Shown: piece by piece, positions 34,369-42,526 of the stretch | Position numbering within the stretch: position 1 is the stretch's first letter | How the letters are laid out: each line of letters opens with the position of its first letter | Assembly: GCF_008868175.1 (NCBI RefSeq) | Contig: NZ_WBKT01000034.1 | Location: 1 to 45,276, forward strand | Direction: 5' to 3' | DNA: 45,276 nucleotides | Origin: Micromonospora sp. AMSO31t | Lineage (GTDB): Bacteria; Actinomycetota; Actinomycetes; Mycobacteriales; Micromonosporaceae | Position numbers and translations under genes: made by a program | Notes under the pieces: generated by a model | Told to the model about the DNA's origin: nothing | Seen by the model: only the letters and a program-made list of their open reading frames with translations | Databases searched by the model: none

Positions 34369-35724
34369 ATGGAGTTCCGCCTGCTCGGACCTTTCGAGGC
34401 CCGCCACCAGGGCCGGCCGGTCGAGGTCGGCAGCCGCCGTCAGGAGCGCTGCCTGCTCGGTGTGCTGCTGCTCGACACGGGACGGATGGTCCGGACCGAC
34501 CGCCTCATCGACCTGCTCTGGAACGGCCGGCCGCCGGCGTCGGCCCGCGGTGCGGTGCAGACGTACATCGGTCGGTTGCGGGGAGCGCTGACGCCCTACG
34601 GGGTGCGGATCAGCACCCGGGGGCAGGGTTACCTCGTCGAGGCGGACGAGCATCGCGTCGACGTCGACGAGTTCGGCGAGCTGGTGCGGGCGGCCGGCGC
34701 CGCCGCCGACCCCGCCGAGCGGGTGCGGCTGCTCGACCGGGGGTTGGCCCTCTGGCGCGGGCCGCTGCTCGCGGACGCGGCGGACGGCGAGCTGCGGGAC
34801 CGGCTGCACGGGACCGTCGAGGAGCTCCGGCTGGTCGCCGTCGAGCTGCGTGCCGAGGCGCAGCTCGCACTGGGCCAGCACGCCCGGGCGGTCGCCGAGC
34901 TGATGCCCCTGGCCGCCCGGCACCCGGCCCGGGAACAGCTCGTCGCCGTGCTGATGACCGCGCTGTACCGGGGTGCCCGTCAGGCCGACGCGCTGCGCCT
35001 GTACGGGACCACCCGGCAGTTGCTGGTGGACGAGCTGGGCGTCGAGCCGGGACCGCGCCTGCGGGAGGTGCACCGCCGGATCCTGCGAGGCGACGACCGG
35101 CTGGACCGGCCCGGGCGGCCCGTCTACGAGGTCCGGGTACGCGACGAGTGCCTGCCCTGGAGCGTCGGGGGGCACCCGGCGCTGGACTTCTGCAACACCT
35201 TCGCCGGATGGGGGCACGAACCGCCGCTGCCGGGCGCCGAGTGGCTGCGCGGCTACCGCACCCTGGCCGTGTGGGCCGGGCACGTGGGGCTGGTCGACGA
35301 CGTCTCGGTGGGCCGGCTGCTGCACCTGGCCCGGCGGGACCCCGACCGGGCCGAGGCGGTGCTCGCCGAGGCCCGGGACCTGCGGCACGCGCTGTACGGG
35401 TGCCTGACCGACCCGGACGGCCGGCACGGGTTCGAGGTGGTCGCCCGGTACGCGGAGACCGCCGCGAAGGAGCTGGTGTTCCGGCGCGAGACCGACGGTC
35501 GCGGGCGCTGGTGGCCGGACCTCGCGGCCGGGCTCCGGATGCCCCTGCACGCGGTCGCGTGGAGTGCGGCCCACCTGCTCGCCGACCCGCGCCGGCTCGC
35601 CCTCCGCAGCTGCCCGGACGAGCGGTGCGGGTGGCTCTTCCTGGACGAGAGCGGGCTGCGGCGCTGGTGCAGCCTGGGTACCTGCGGGCGCTCGCCGGAC
35701 CGGTCCCGCTGCCACAGCGCCTGA
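34369..35724 (+). CDS. BTAD/SARP-type regulator fused to ABATE-CGNR module
   Basis: Protein of 451 residues with two regulator modules. The N-terminal part is an OmpR-type winged helix (1-92: MEFRLLGPFE, RTDRLIDLLWNGRPP, ISTRGQGYLV) followed by a bacterial transcriptional activation domain (about 96-240: LLVDELGVEPGPRLREVHRR). Together these are the core of SARP activators. The C-terminal half begins WSVGGHPALDFCNT (about 264), typical of ABATE. It ends in a CGNR-type zinc finger with Cys415, 420, 434 and 439, in which CGNR itself is CGRS. Either half normally occurs alone or with other partners. ATG 34369 begins the family sequence; no Shine-Dalgarno sequence is visible. Targets unknown. Confidence 0.85.
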   Translation: MEFRLLGPFEARHQGRPVEVGSRRQERCLLGVLLLDTGRMVRTDRLIDLLWNGRPPASARGAVQTYIGRLRGALTPYGVRISTRGQGYLVEADEHRVDVDEFGELVRAAGAAADPAERVRLLDRGLALWRGPLLADAADGELRDRLHGTVEELRLVAVELRAEAQLALGQHARAVAELMPLAARHPAREQLVAVLMTALYRGARQADALRLYGTTRQLLVDELGVEPGPRLREVHRRILRGDDRLDRPGRPVYEVRVRDECLPWSVGGHPALDFCNTFAGWGHEPPLPGAEWLRGYRTLAVWAGHVGLVDDVSVGRLLHLARRDPDRAEAVLAEARDLRHALYGCLTDPDGRHGFEVVARYAETAAKELVFRRETDGRGRWWPDLAAGLRMPLHAVAWSAAHLLADPRRLALRSCPDERCGWLFLDESGLRRWCSLGTCGRSPDRSRCHSA

Positions 35725-35764
35725 CCGGCGTCCGCGGCCGGCGGCGGGGGCAGCGGCCGGCGGT

Positions 35765-35770
35765 TACGCT
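35765..35770 (+). promoter_or_regulatory. Leaderless -10 of the TPR protein gene
   Basis: TACGCT lies 7 nt before the ATG at 35778. Confidence 0.45.
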
Positions 35771-35777
35771 CGGCGGG

Positions 35778-36815
35778 ATGCCGAACGACGCCGCCCCCGA
35801 CCAGTCCGCCGCCGACGGCTTCGTCCAGCGCGCGCAGCTCCTCGCCGAACTGGGCCGGTACGACGAGGCCGCCGAGGAACTCGACGGGGCGCTCGCCACC
35901 GATCCGGGCAACGCCGCGGCGTTGACCATGCTGGCCCGGGTGCACCTCGCCGCAGCCCGGCCGGCGGAGGCGCTCCCGATCGCCGAGGCCGCCGTGGCCG
36001 CCGCCCCCGGGACCGTGTCGCCGCTGGTGGCGCGCGGCTTCGCCCTGGTCGACCTGGGCCGGTGGAAGGCCGCCGCGAGCACGGCTGACGAGATGCTGGC
36101 GCTCGGCCCGGACGACGCGTACGCCCAGCGGAGCGCCGCCGCGATCCTGGCCGGCGCGCGCAACGGGCAGGCCGCGCTCAACGCCGCCTGGCGCGGTGTG
36201 GAGCTGGCTCCGGACACCGCCCAGGCGCATCTGGTGCTCGGTCTGGTCGCGGCCCGGCTGGAGCTGTACGACCTGGCCGAGCGGGCCTACCGGGAGGCGT
36301 TGCGGCTGGATCCGGCGCTGGCCGAGGCGCGGCACGACACGGGTGTGCTCCGGCTGGAGCAGCGCCGCTACGCGGAGGCGCTGGAACACCTGGCCGAGTC
36401 GGCGGCCCTGGACCCGGCCGGCGGCGACACCCGCCGGACCGTGGCGGACGGGTTGCGCGAGCTGGTTCTCTACGGCGCGGGCTGGTCGCTGGTGGCCGGC
36501 GTGCTGGTCGCCTTCCTGGCGCCGGTCGCGCCGGGACCGTCCCGGATCCTCGCGGTGCTGACCGCGGTCGGCGGGGCTCTGCTGGCCCGGCGGTACGCGG
36601 CCCGGCTGCCCGATCGGCTGGGCACGATCGTGGCCGGGCTGTTCCGCGCCGATCCGGCCCTGGCCCTGGCCGTGTGCGCGGTGGCCGCCGCCCCGGTGCT
36701 GCTGGTGCTCTACGCGCTGGTCGGCGGCCCGTGGCCGCTGGTCGCCGGGATCACGGCCACGGTGGTGGCCGAGTTCGTCGTGCTCGCCCGGCCCGGCCAT
36801 CACCCCCGGCGCTAG
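35778..36815 (+). CDS. TPR-repeat membrane protein
   Basis: Protein of 345 residues. The first 220 form about five to six tetratricopeptide repeats (for example LLAELGRYDEAAEELDGAL and LVAARLELYDLAERAYREAL, AEARHDTGVLRLEQRRYAEAL). About four transmembrane helices follow (from LYGAGWSLVAGVLVAFLAPV to FVVLARP). The TPR part probably faces the cytoplasm and binds a protein partner that is not identifiable here. Its stop codon overlaps that of the convergent hmgA (shared CTAG). Confidence 0.8.
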   Translation: MPNDAAPDQSAADGFVQRAQLLAELGRYDEAAEELDGALATDPGNAAALTMLARVHLAAARPAEALPIAEAAVAAAPGTVSPLVARGFALVDLGRWKAAASTADEMLALGPDDAYAQRSAAAILAGARNGQAALNAAWRGVELAPDTAQAHLVLGLVAARLELYDLAERAYREALRLDPALAEARHDTGVLRLEQRRYAEALEHLAESAALDPAGGDTRRTVADGLRELVLYGAGWSLVAGVLVAFLAPVAPGPSRILAVLTAVGGALLARRYAARLPDRLGTIVAGLFRADPALALAVCAVAAAPVLLVLYALVGGPWPLVAGITATVVAEFVVLARPGHHPRR

Positions 36816-37978
36816 GCCCGGCGCGCCCAGGTCCAGGCGTACGCGTCGTCCTCGCAGGCGGTCGCGGCGTCGCAGAGATCCAGCGGGCGGAAGGTGTCCA
36901 CCATGACCGCCAGCTCGTCGAAGAACTCCGCCCCGATCGACCGCTCGGCGGCGCCCGGCTGGGGGCCGTGGGTGAAGCCGGACGGGTGCAGCGAGATCGA
37001 GCCCTGCTCGATGCCGGAGCCGCGCCGGGCCTCGTAGTTGCCGCCGGTGTAGAAGAGCATCTCGTCGGAGTCGACGTTGTGGTGGTTGTACGGCACCGGG
37101 ATGGCGCCCGGGTGGTAGTCCACCTTGCGCGGTACGAACGAGCAGATCACGAAGTTCGGGCCCTGGAAGGTCTGGTGCACCGGCGGCGGCTGGTGGATCC
37201 GGCCGGTGATCGGCTCGAAGTCGTGGATGGAGAACGCCCACGGGTACATGTGCCCGTCCCAGCCGACCACGTCGAACGGGTGGTTCGCGTACACGTACCG
37301 GGTCCAACCCCGCCGGTGGCGGACCAGCACCTCGACGTCGGTCTCGTCGACCAGCAGCGGGGTGTCCGGTCCGCGGACGTCCCGCTCGCAGTAGGGCGAG
37401 TGCTCCAGGAACTGCCCGCGCACCGAGAGGTAGCGCTTGGGCGGGCCGACGTGGCCGGCGGCCTCGATGGCGAGCAGCCGGGTCGGCTCGTCGCCGGTGG
37501 GCACGAGGCGGTGGATGGTCGAGGTGGGGATGACGACGTAGTCGCCGGCCACCGCCTCCAGCACGCCGAACGGCGACTCCACCCGCAGCGTCCCGGACTC
37601 CACGTAGAGGCAGTGGTCGCCGGTGGCGTCGCGGAACAGCGGCGACGGCCGGTCGGCCAGCACGTAGGCGATCCGCACGTCGTCGTTGGCGAGCAGGTAC
37701 TGCCGGCCGAGCACCGGGTCGGCGCCGGCGCCGTCGAGCTTGTGGGTGCGCAGGTGTCGCGGCTTGAGCGGCAGGTTGGGTGCGCGGGTGAAGGCGGGCG
37801 GGGCGAACTCCTCGGCGGCCACGATCGCCGTGGGCGCGTGCCGGTGGTAGAGCAGCGACGAGTCGGAGGAGAAACCCTCCTGGCCGACCAGCTCCTCGGC
37901 GTAGAGGGTGCCGTCGGGCTGGCGGAACTGGGTGTGGCGCTTGCGGGGCACCTCGCCGACGCTGCGGTAGTACGGCAT
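36812..37978 (-). CDS. hmgA: Homogentisate 1,2-dioxygenase
   Basis: Fe(II) ring-cleavage enzyme converting homogentisate (from tyrosine/phenylalanine) to maleylacetoacetate. The 388-residue protein is a cupin. The C-terminal iron-site region has YNHHNVDSDEMLFYTGGNY (His and Glu six residues apart) and SLHPSGFTHGPQPG with the third ligand. It is the shorter actinobacterial form, compared with about 430-445 residues in proteobacteria and animals. ATG 37978 is preceded by GGGAGG. Divergent from the unknown gene and fahA, with an operator-like palindrome between them. Confidence 0.93.
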   Translation of the reverse strand: MPYYRSVGEVPRKRHTQFRQPDGTLYAEELVGQEGFSSDSSLLYHRHAPTAIVAAEEFAPPAFTRAPNLPLKPRHLRTHKLDGAGADPVLGRQYLLANDDVRIAYVLADRPSPLFRDATGDHCLYVESGTLRVESPFGVLEAVAGDYVVIPTSTIHRLVPTGDEPTRLLAIEAAGHVGPPKRYLSVRGQFLEHSPYCERDVRGPDTPLLVDETDVEVLVRHRRGWTRYVYANHPFDVVGWDGHMYPWAFSIHDFEPITGRIHQPPPVHQTFQGPNFVICSFVPRKVDYHPGAIPVPYNHHNVDSDEMLFYTGGNYEARRGSGIEQGSISLHPSGFTHGPQPGAAERSIGAEFFDELAVMVDTFRPLDLCDAATACEDDAYAWTWARRA

Positions 37979-38014
37979 CTCGCCTCCCGATATGTCCCGT
38001 TCTCCGGCCGGTGA

Positions 38015-38031
38015 CGTCCGATAATCGGACG
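38015..38031. promoter_or_regulatory. Operator-like palindrome between hmgA and the fahA operon
   Basis: CGTCCGAT-A-ATCGGACG is a perfect 8+8 inverted repeat with a single central base, placed in the 94-bp divergent gap. TGTCC(C)GTTC occurs on both sides (37994-38002 and 38037-38044). It probably binds a dimeric repressor acting on both operons (inference). Confidence 0.55.
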
Positions 38032-38058
38032 CAGTTGTCCGTTCCTTGTAGCGTCCCG

Positions 38059-38066
38059 TAGATTCT
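38059..38066 (+). promoter_or_regulatory. Leaderless promoter -10 of the fahA operon
   Basis: TAGATT (38059-38064) lies 8 nt before the GTG at 38073, and GATTCT (38061-38066) lies 6 nt before it. No ribosome binding site is present. The palindrome at 38015-38031 ends 28 bp upstream. Confidence 0.45.
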
Positions 38067-38072
38067 TGTCTC

Positions 38073-38930
38073 GTGTCAACGCAGGTGCCCCGCCTCTTCG
38101 CCGGCCTGGTCGACGACGCGGCGGTCTTCCCGCCCGGCAGCGCCCCGCTGCCGGACGCCGTGACCGCCCACCGCCGGCATCGGACCGGGTGGTACGCCGA
38201 CCTGGTCGGCCCGCTGCTCCTGCCCGCCTCGACGCTGCCCGACCTGCCCGACCTGCTCGCTCCGGAGGCGACCCTGGCGGTCGGCGTGATCGGCGACGTG
38301 CCGGTCGGCCGCCTGGAGGCGGCCCTGGCCGAGGCGGACGCCCGGCTCGCCGTCCGCCAGGTCGAGGCGCCCGTCGCCAAGCGCGGCGAGGACCCGCAGC
38401 CCGGCCTGGCCGACCTGCTCAAGCTCGCCGAGCGCGTCACCGGCACCACCGTGTACGCGGAGATCCCGCTGACCTTCGGGCTGATGGGCGCGCTCGACGC
38501 CCTCGCCGCGGCGCGGGCCGGCGGGCTGCCCGTGGCCGCCAAGTTCCGCACCGGCGGGCTGGCCGCCGAACTCTTCCCGACCCCGGTGGAGCTGGCCGCC
38601 GTGATCTGTGCCTGCCGGGACCGGGGGCTGCCGTTCAAGCTGACCGCCGGGCTGCACCAGGCGCTCCGGCACCGGGACCCGGAGACCGGCTTCACCCACC
38701 ACGGGTTCGTCAACGTGCTGGCGGCGACGCTGGCCGCCACCGGGGGCGCCGAGGTCGACGGGGTGGCCGAGCTGCTCGCCGCCACGGACCCGCTCCGGGT
38801 GGTCGAGCTGGCCCGGGCGCACCAGGAGGCCGAGCGGCCGCTCTGGGTCGGCTACGGCTCGTGCAGCATCTCCGAACCACTGACCGATCTGATCCGGCTG
38901 GGGCTGGTGAACGGGGGCTTCGAGGAATGA
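38073..38930 (+). CDS. Unknown protein encoded between hmgA and fahA
   Basis: Protein of 285 residues, not recognised as an enzyme of known activity. It is soluble with no signal peptide. Notable conserved-looking segments are LFAGLVDDAAVFPPG at the N-terminus, KFRTGG (about 165-170), FKLTAGLHQALRH (about 188-200), and LWVGYGSCSISEP near the end. Alternating strands and helices suggest an alpha/beta (possibly barrel) fold. It is coupled to fahA by an ATGA overlap and divergent from hmgA. The pathway step between those enzymes is maleylacetoacetate isomerisation, and no maiA homologue is present. An auxiliary or isomerase role is therefore possible but only inferred from position. Confidence 0.75.
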   Translation: MSTQVPRLFAGLVDDAAVFPPGSAPLPDAVTAHRRHRTGWYADLVGPLLLPASTLPDLPDLLAPEATLAVGVIGDVPVGRLEAALAEADARLAVRQVEAPVAKRGEDPQPGLADLLKLAERVTGTTVYAEIPLTFGLMGALDALAAARAGGLPVAAKFRTGGLAAELFPTPVELAAVICACRDRGLPFKLTAGLHQALRHRDPETGFTHHGFVNVLAATLAATGGAEVDGVAELLAATDPLRVVELARAHQEAERPLWVGYGSCSISEPLTDLIRLGLVNGGFEE

Positions 38931-40126
38931 GCTGGGTGACTGGTGCGGCGGGTTCGCCGTACGGGGTGAGCAACCTGCCGTACGGGGTGTTCCGGCAGGG
39001 CGACCGCGAGCCGCGGATCGGCGTGCGCATCGGTGACTTCGTGCTGGACCTGGCGGGTGCGGAGGCCGCCGGGCTGGTGCTGGCCGCCGGCGCGCTCGGG
39101 CGGCACACCCTCAACGACTTCATGGCGCTCGGCCGTCCGCAGTGGACCGCCGTGCGGCAGCGGGTCACCGAGCTGCTCACCGACCCGGCGCACCGGCCGG
39201 CCGTGGAGCCGCTGCTGGTGCCGCTGCGCGAGGTGGAACTGCTGCTCCCGTTCGAAGTCGCGGACTACGTCGACTTCTACTCGTCCGAGCACCACGCGTC
39301 GAACGTCGGGCAGATCTTCCGCCCCGGCCAGCCGCCGCTGCTGCCGAACTGGAAGCACGTGCCGATCGGCTACCACGGCCGGGCCGGCACCGTGGTCGTC
39401 TCGGGCACCCCCGTGGTGCGCCCCGCCGGCCAGCGGCCCACCGCGCAGGGCCCGACCACGGGCGCCTCCGTCCGGCTGGACATCGAGGCCGAGGTCGGCT
39501 TCGTGGTCGGGGTGCCGAGCCGGCTCGGTGACCGCGTCCCGGTCGGGGACTTCGCCGACCACGTCTTCGGCGTGGTGCTGGTCAACGACTGGTCGGCCCG
39601 GGACATCCAGGCCTGGGAGTACCAGCCGCTCGGCCCGTTCCTGGGCAAGTCCTTCGCCACCTCGGTCTCGGCCTGGGTCACCCCGCTGGACGCGCTGGCC
39701 GACGCCTTCGTGCCCGCGCCCGACCAGGACCCGCCGGTCCAGGACTACCTGCGCGACACCCCGCACCTCGGCCTCGACCTGAGCCTGTCGGTCGAGTGGA
39801 ACGGGGAGCGGGTCGCCGAACCCCCCTTCGCCACCATGTACTGGACCCCGGCCCAGCAGCTCGCCCACCTCACCGTCAACGGCGCCTCCCTGCGGACCGG
39901 CGACCTCTACGCCTCCGGCACCGTCTCCGGCCCGGAGCGCGGGCAGGTCGGGTCGTTCCTGGAGCTGACCTGGGGCGGGGCCGAGCCGGTCAAGTTCGCC
40001 GACGGCGCCGCCCGCACCTTTTTGGAGGACGGCGACACGGTGACGATCACCGCCACCGCGCCCGGCCCGGACGGCACCACGATCGCCCTCGGCGAGGTCA
40101 GCGGCACCGTCCTGCCGGCCCGCTGA
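38927..40126 (+). CDS. fahA: Fumarylacetoacetase
   Basis: Hydrolyses fumarylacetoacetate to fumarate and acetoacetate, the last step of tyrosine degradation. The 399-residue protein has the N-terminal SH3-like domain (NLPYGVFRQGDREPRIGVRI). The metal-binding catalytic barrel follows: VADYVDFYSSEHHASNVG, LPNWKHVPIGYHGRAGTVV, IEAEVGFVVG, VLVNDWSARDIQAWEYQPLG and GKSFATSVSAWV. These match full-length FAH and not the shorter FAH-domain hydrolases. ATG 38927 overlaps the upstream stop (ATGA). Confidence 0.95.
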   Translation: MSWVTGAAGSPYGVSNLPYGVFRQGDREPRIGVRIGDFVLDLAGAEAAGLVLAAGALGRHTLNDFMALGRPQWTAVRQRVTELLTDPAHRPAVEPLLVPLREVELLLPFEVADYVDFYSSEHHASNVGQIFRPGQPPLLPNWKHVPIGYHGRAGTVVVSGTPVVRPAGQRPTAQGPTTGASVRLDIEAEVGFVVGVPSRLGDRVPVGDFADHVFGVVLVNDWSARDIQAWEYQPLGPFLGKSFATSVSAWVTPLDALADAFVPAPDQDPPVQDYLRDTPHLGLDLSLSVEWNGERVAEPPFATMYWTPAQQLAHLTVNGASLRTGDLYASGTVSGPERGQVGSFLELTWGGAEPVKFADGAARTFLEDGDTVTITATAPGPDGTTIALGEVSGTVLPAR

Positions 40127-40147
40127 GTCGGCCTGTTCACTCTGCGT

Positions 40148-40184
40148 CCCCGGTCGCACCCGCTGTGCGACCGGGGGCGTTTCC
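40148..40184 (+). terminator. Terminator of the fahA operon
   Basis: A perfect 12-bp stem, CCCCGGTCGCAC / GTGCGACCGGGG, with a 5-nt loop is followed by GCGTTTCCT. Confidence 0.75.
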
Positions 40185-40267
40185 TGCGCCGTTGATCGTC
40201 GCGGATTGCGTACGCCCCGGCGGTGCGGGCCGGGGCGCACCCGAGTGGAACAGGAAGGACCGCGAGG

Positions 40268-40477
40268 ATGACCGAGTTGACCGGCGCCGTCTGGCGCACC
40301 AGCAGCCGCTCCAACGATCAGGGCCTCTGCGTCGAGGTGGCGACCAACGTGGTCGCCGCGCACGGCGTGGTGGGCGTACGCGACTCGAAGGACCCCCAGG
40401 GTCCGGCGCTCACGGTCAGCCCACCGGGCTGGACCGCGTTCGTCGCCGCGATCCGGGGTGACGCCTTCCGCTCCTGA
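40268..40477 (+). CDS. DUF397 family small protein (orphan)
   Basis: Protein of 69 residues with the DUF397 pattern: WRTSSRSNDQGLCVEVA, then VGVRDSKDPQGPALTVSPPGWTAFVAAIR. Such proteins are abundant in sporulating actinobacteria and usually sit next to an XRE-type regulator with which they act. No XRE gene is adjacent here. ATG 40268 follows AGGAAGGA, and a longer upstream frame is not supported. Confidence 0.85.
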   Translation: MTELTGAVWRTSSRSNDQGLCVEVATNVVAAHGVVGVRDSKDPQGPALTVSPPGWTAFVAAIRGDAFRS

Positions 40478-40587
40478 CCGCTCACCGCGCGCCCGGTGCC
40501 CCGATCGGGGCACCGGTGGTGGAAATGTCACCGCAAGGCTCCCCTTACCCGGTGACGGCCCGTACCGTGGACGACACGGGAGGTGCC

Positions 40588-41070
40588 ATGTCGACGGTGA
40601 CGGTTTCCGCATTCATCGAAGCGCAGGACGTCGACGTCTGGCGGCTCCTCACCGACCTCCCGGCGCGGGCCGACTGGCTCTCCGCGGTCGGCGCGGTCGA
40701 CGTCCTCAGCCCCGGCGACCTCGGGCCCGGCACCGCCTGGCGGGAAACCCGGGTCCGGCCCGACGGCGTCGCCGAGCCGGAGGAGTTCCTGGTGGTCGAG
40801 GCGGTCGCCCCGGCGCGGCTGGTGCTCAGCTCGCAGGGCGCGGGCGCCGACTACCGGATCACCTGGACGCTGCGCACCGTGGAGCGCCGGCGGCGCGGCT
40901 GCACCGAGGTCACCGTCGAGCACGAGGCGGTGCCGACCCGCGCGTACGGGCGGGTGCTGGCGCTGATCCTCGGCGGCCTGGCGGCCCGTGCGGTGGAGGG
41001 GGCCCTCCGTCGTGACCTGGCCGACCTGGCGCTGGCCGTCGGGCCCACCCGGTCCGCCGAGGCCGCCTGA
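40588..41070 (+). CDS. SRPBCC (START-like) family protein
   Basis: Protein of 160 residues with the polyketide-cyclase/START-like fold: an N-terminal strand and helix, VSAFIEAQDVDVWRLLTDLP, then WLSAVGAVDVLSPG and the long C-terminal helix (VLALILGGLAARAVEGALRRDL). The ligand or catalytic role cannot be told. ATG 40588 is preceded by GGGAGG; a TACCGT -10-like sequence is at 40563-40568. Confidence 0.8.
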   Translation: MSTVTVSAFIEAQDVDVWRLLTDLPARADWLSAVGAVDVLSPGDLGPGTAWRETRVRPDGVAEPEEFLVVEAVAPARLVLSSQGAGADYRITWTLRTVERRRRGCTEVTVEHEAVPTRAYGRVLALILGGLAARAVEGALRRDLADLALAVGPTRSAEAA

Positions 41071-41156
41071 GCCGACTCCGCCGGAGGCTCCGACCCCGGC
41101 CGGGCGCGCGGCCCCCGGGAACCGCCGCTGGGTAGGGTGCCGGGCGGAGGTGCGGC

Positions 41157-42410
41157 ATGGGCAAGCCTGCGGGGCGGCGGATCGTGGTGGCGGTCGTGGC
41201 GGTGCTGGCCGTCGCGGCGGCGGCCGCCGTGATCCTCCGGGTCCTCGCGCCCGCCGAGGTCGAGACGGTCGCCCGGGGCGCGTACCCGGCCGCGCCGACC
41301 CCGCCGGTCGGGGTGATCGGCCGGCTGCCGGTGGCGCCGCTGGTCGTGGACGGCCGGCTCCGCGTCTACGCGGGCGCCCGCCAGGTGTACGCGGACCAGC
41401 CCGTCTCCGGGAAGCACCGGGTCACCCCGTTCTGGTCGTACCGCCGCTGGCCGGCCAAGCTGGTCGGGGTGCTCGCCGAGGGCACCACGGTGGTCAGTCG
41501 CTGGTCCGACGGGAAGCTGGTGGCGCTGGACGCGCGTACCGGGCGGGTCGCCTGGCGGGCCGACGGGCCGGAGCCGGGCGACGTGCCGAAGCCGCGCCGG
41601 ACCCACGCCGCCACGGTCTGGGATCCGGCGGGCCTGCACGTGACCCGTGCCGCTGACGGCCGTGCCGTGCTGGTCGCCGCCGGTCCCGGTGCGGTGGGCG
41701 GGTACGCCCTGGCGGACGGCCGCCGGCTGTGGCGTGCGGAGGTGGCGCGGGGCTGCCGCGCCGACGTGGGCACGACGGCCGCCGGCGAGCTGCTCGGGGT
41801 GGACTCCTGCGCCGGGCCGGCCACCATCGAGTTCCGGGACGCCGCGACCGGAGCGGTACGGACCCGCTGGCGACCGCCGGACGCCCCGGAGCAGCTCGTG
41901 GTGACGCCGCTCGGCTGCCGGGACGGGCACTCGGCCTGCCGCGGGCTGCGTACCTCCGGGCGGGGGGACGAGACCGGCCGGGGGTGGCTGGTCCCCGGCG
42001 CCGGCGATCCGGTTGCCGCTGCCGTCCTGGACGGCCCGGACACCGAGCTGGACGGCGAGCACGCGGTGGTCATCGCGGGCGGCGTGGTCACCGGCCGGTC
42101 CGCCCGCACCGGCGCGGAGCTGTGGCGCCGGGCCGACCTGGGACCGGTGCGGATCCTGGCGGTCGAGCCGGGCCGGGTGCACCTGCTGACCGAGGCGCGG
42201 GAGCTGGTCACCGTCGACCCGACGACCGGCGCGGAGCGGTCCCGGTTCGCCCTGGACATCGGCCGGGACGGGATCGGCTGGCAGCCCGGCCGGGCACACG
42301 CGGCGGGCGGCTACGTGGCGGTGGAACGGCTCCGCGAGCGGGCCCGTCCGGACGACGACGACCAGGGGTACTTCCTGATGGCCGAGCCGGTGCTCCTGGC
42401 CGCGACCTGA
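41157..42410 (+). CDS. Membrane-anchored PQQ-like beta-propeller protein
   Basis: Protein of 417 residues. An N-terminal transmembrane helix (about 8-28) is followed by an extracytoplasmic region of repeated propeller blades with the PQQ-like signature: LVALDARTGRVAWRADG, GYALADGRRLWRAEV, VTGRSARTGAELWRRADL, LVTVDPTTGAERSRFAL. Key PQQ ligands cannot be confirmed, so a scaffold (BamB-like fold) role is as likely as an enzyme. Four cysteines lie in the middle blades. ATG 41157 follows GGAGG, with TAGGGT (41132 region) as likely -10. Confidence 0.75.
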   Translation: MGKPAGRRIVVAVVAVLAVAAAAAVILRVLAPAEVETVARGAYPAAPTPPVGVIGRLPVAPLVVDGRLRVYAGARQVYADQPVSGKHRVTPFWSYRRWPAKLVGVLAEGTTVVSRWSDGKLVALDARTGRVAWRADGPEPGDVPKPRRTHAATVWDPAGLHVTRAADGRAVLVAAGPGAVGGYALADGRRLWRAEVARGCRADVGTTAAGELLGVDSCAGPATIEFRDAATGAVRTRWRPPDAPEQLVVTPLGCRDGHSACRGLRTSGRGDETGRGWLVPGAGDPVAAAVLDGPDTELDGEHAVVIAGGVVTGRSARTGAELWRRADLGPVRILAVEPGRVHLLTEARELVTVDPTTGAERSRFALDIGRDGIGWQPGRAHAAGGYVAVERLRERARPDDDDQGYFLMAEPVLLAAT

Positions 42411-42424
42411 TCCGGTGCTCGCTC

Positions 42425-42470
42425 GACAAAACGGACAAAAGGTATTAGAGTTCCCAATATCCCGTCGGTC
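42425..42470. other. AT-rich island before a convergent terminator
   Basis: About 45 bp, from CGACAAAACGGACAAAAGG to CCCAATATCCC, are far richer in A and T than anything around them. No gene starts here. They lie between the stop of the propeller gene and the terminator hairpin. Confidence 0.45.
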
Positions 42471-42475
42471 GAGGC

Positions 42476-42518
42476 GTCCGGGGCCGGTCCGTGGGGGGTT
42501 GACGGACCGGCCCCGGAC
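42476..42518. terminator. Bidirectional terminator
   Basis: A perfect 16-bp stem, GTCCGGGGCCGGTCCG / CGGACCGGCCCCGGAC, with an 11-nt loop lies between the convergent propeller and aminotransferase genes. Confidence 0.85.
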
Positions 42519-42526
42519 CTGCGCCA

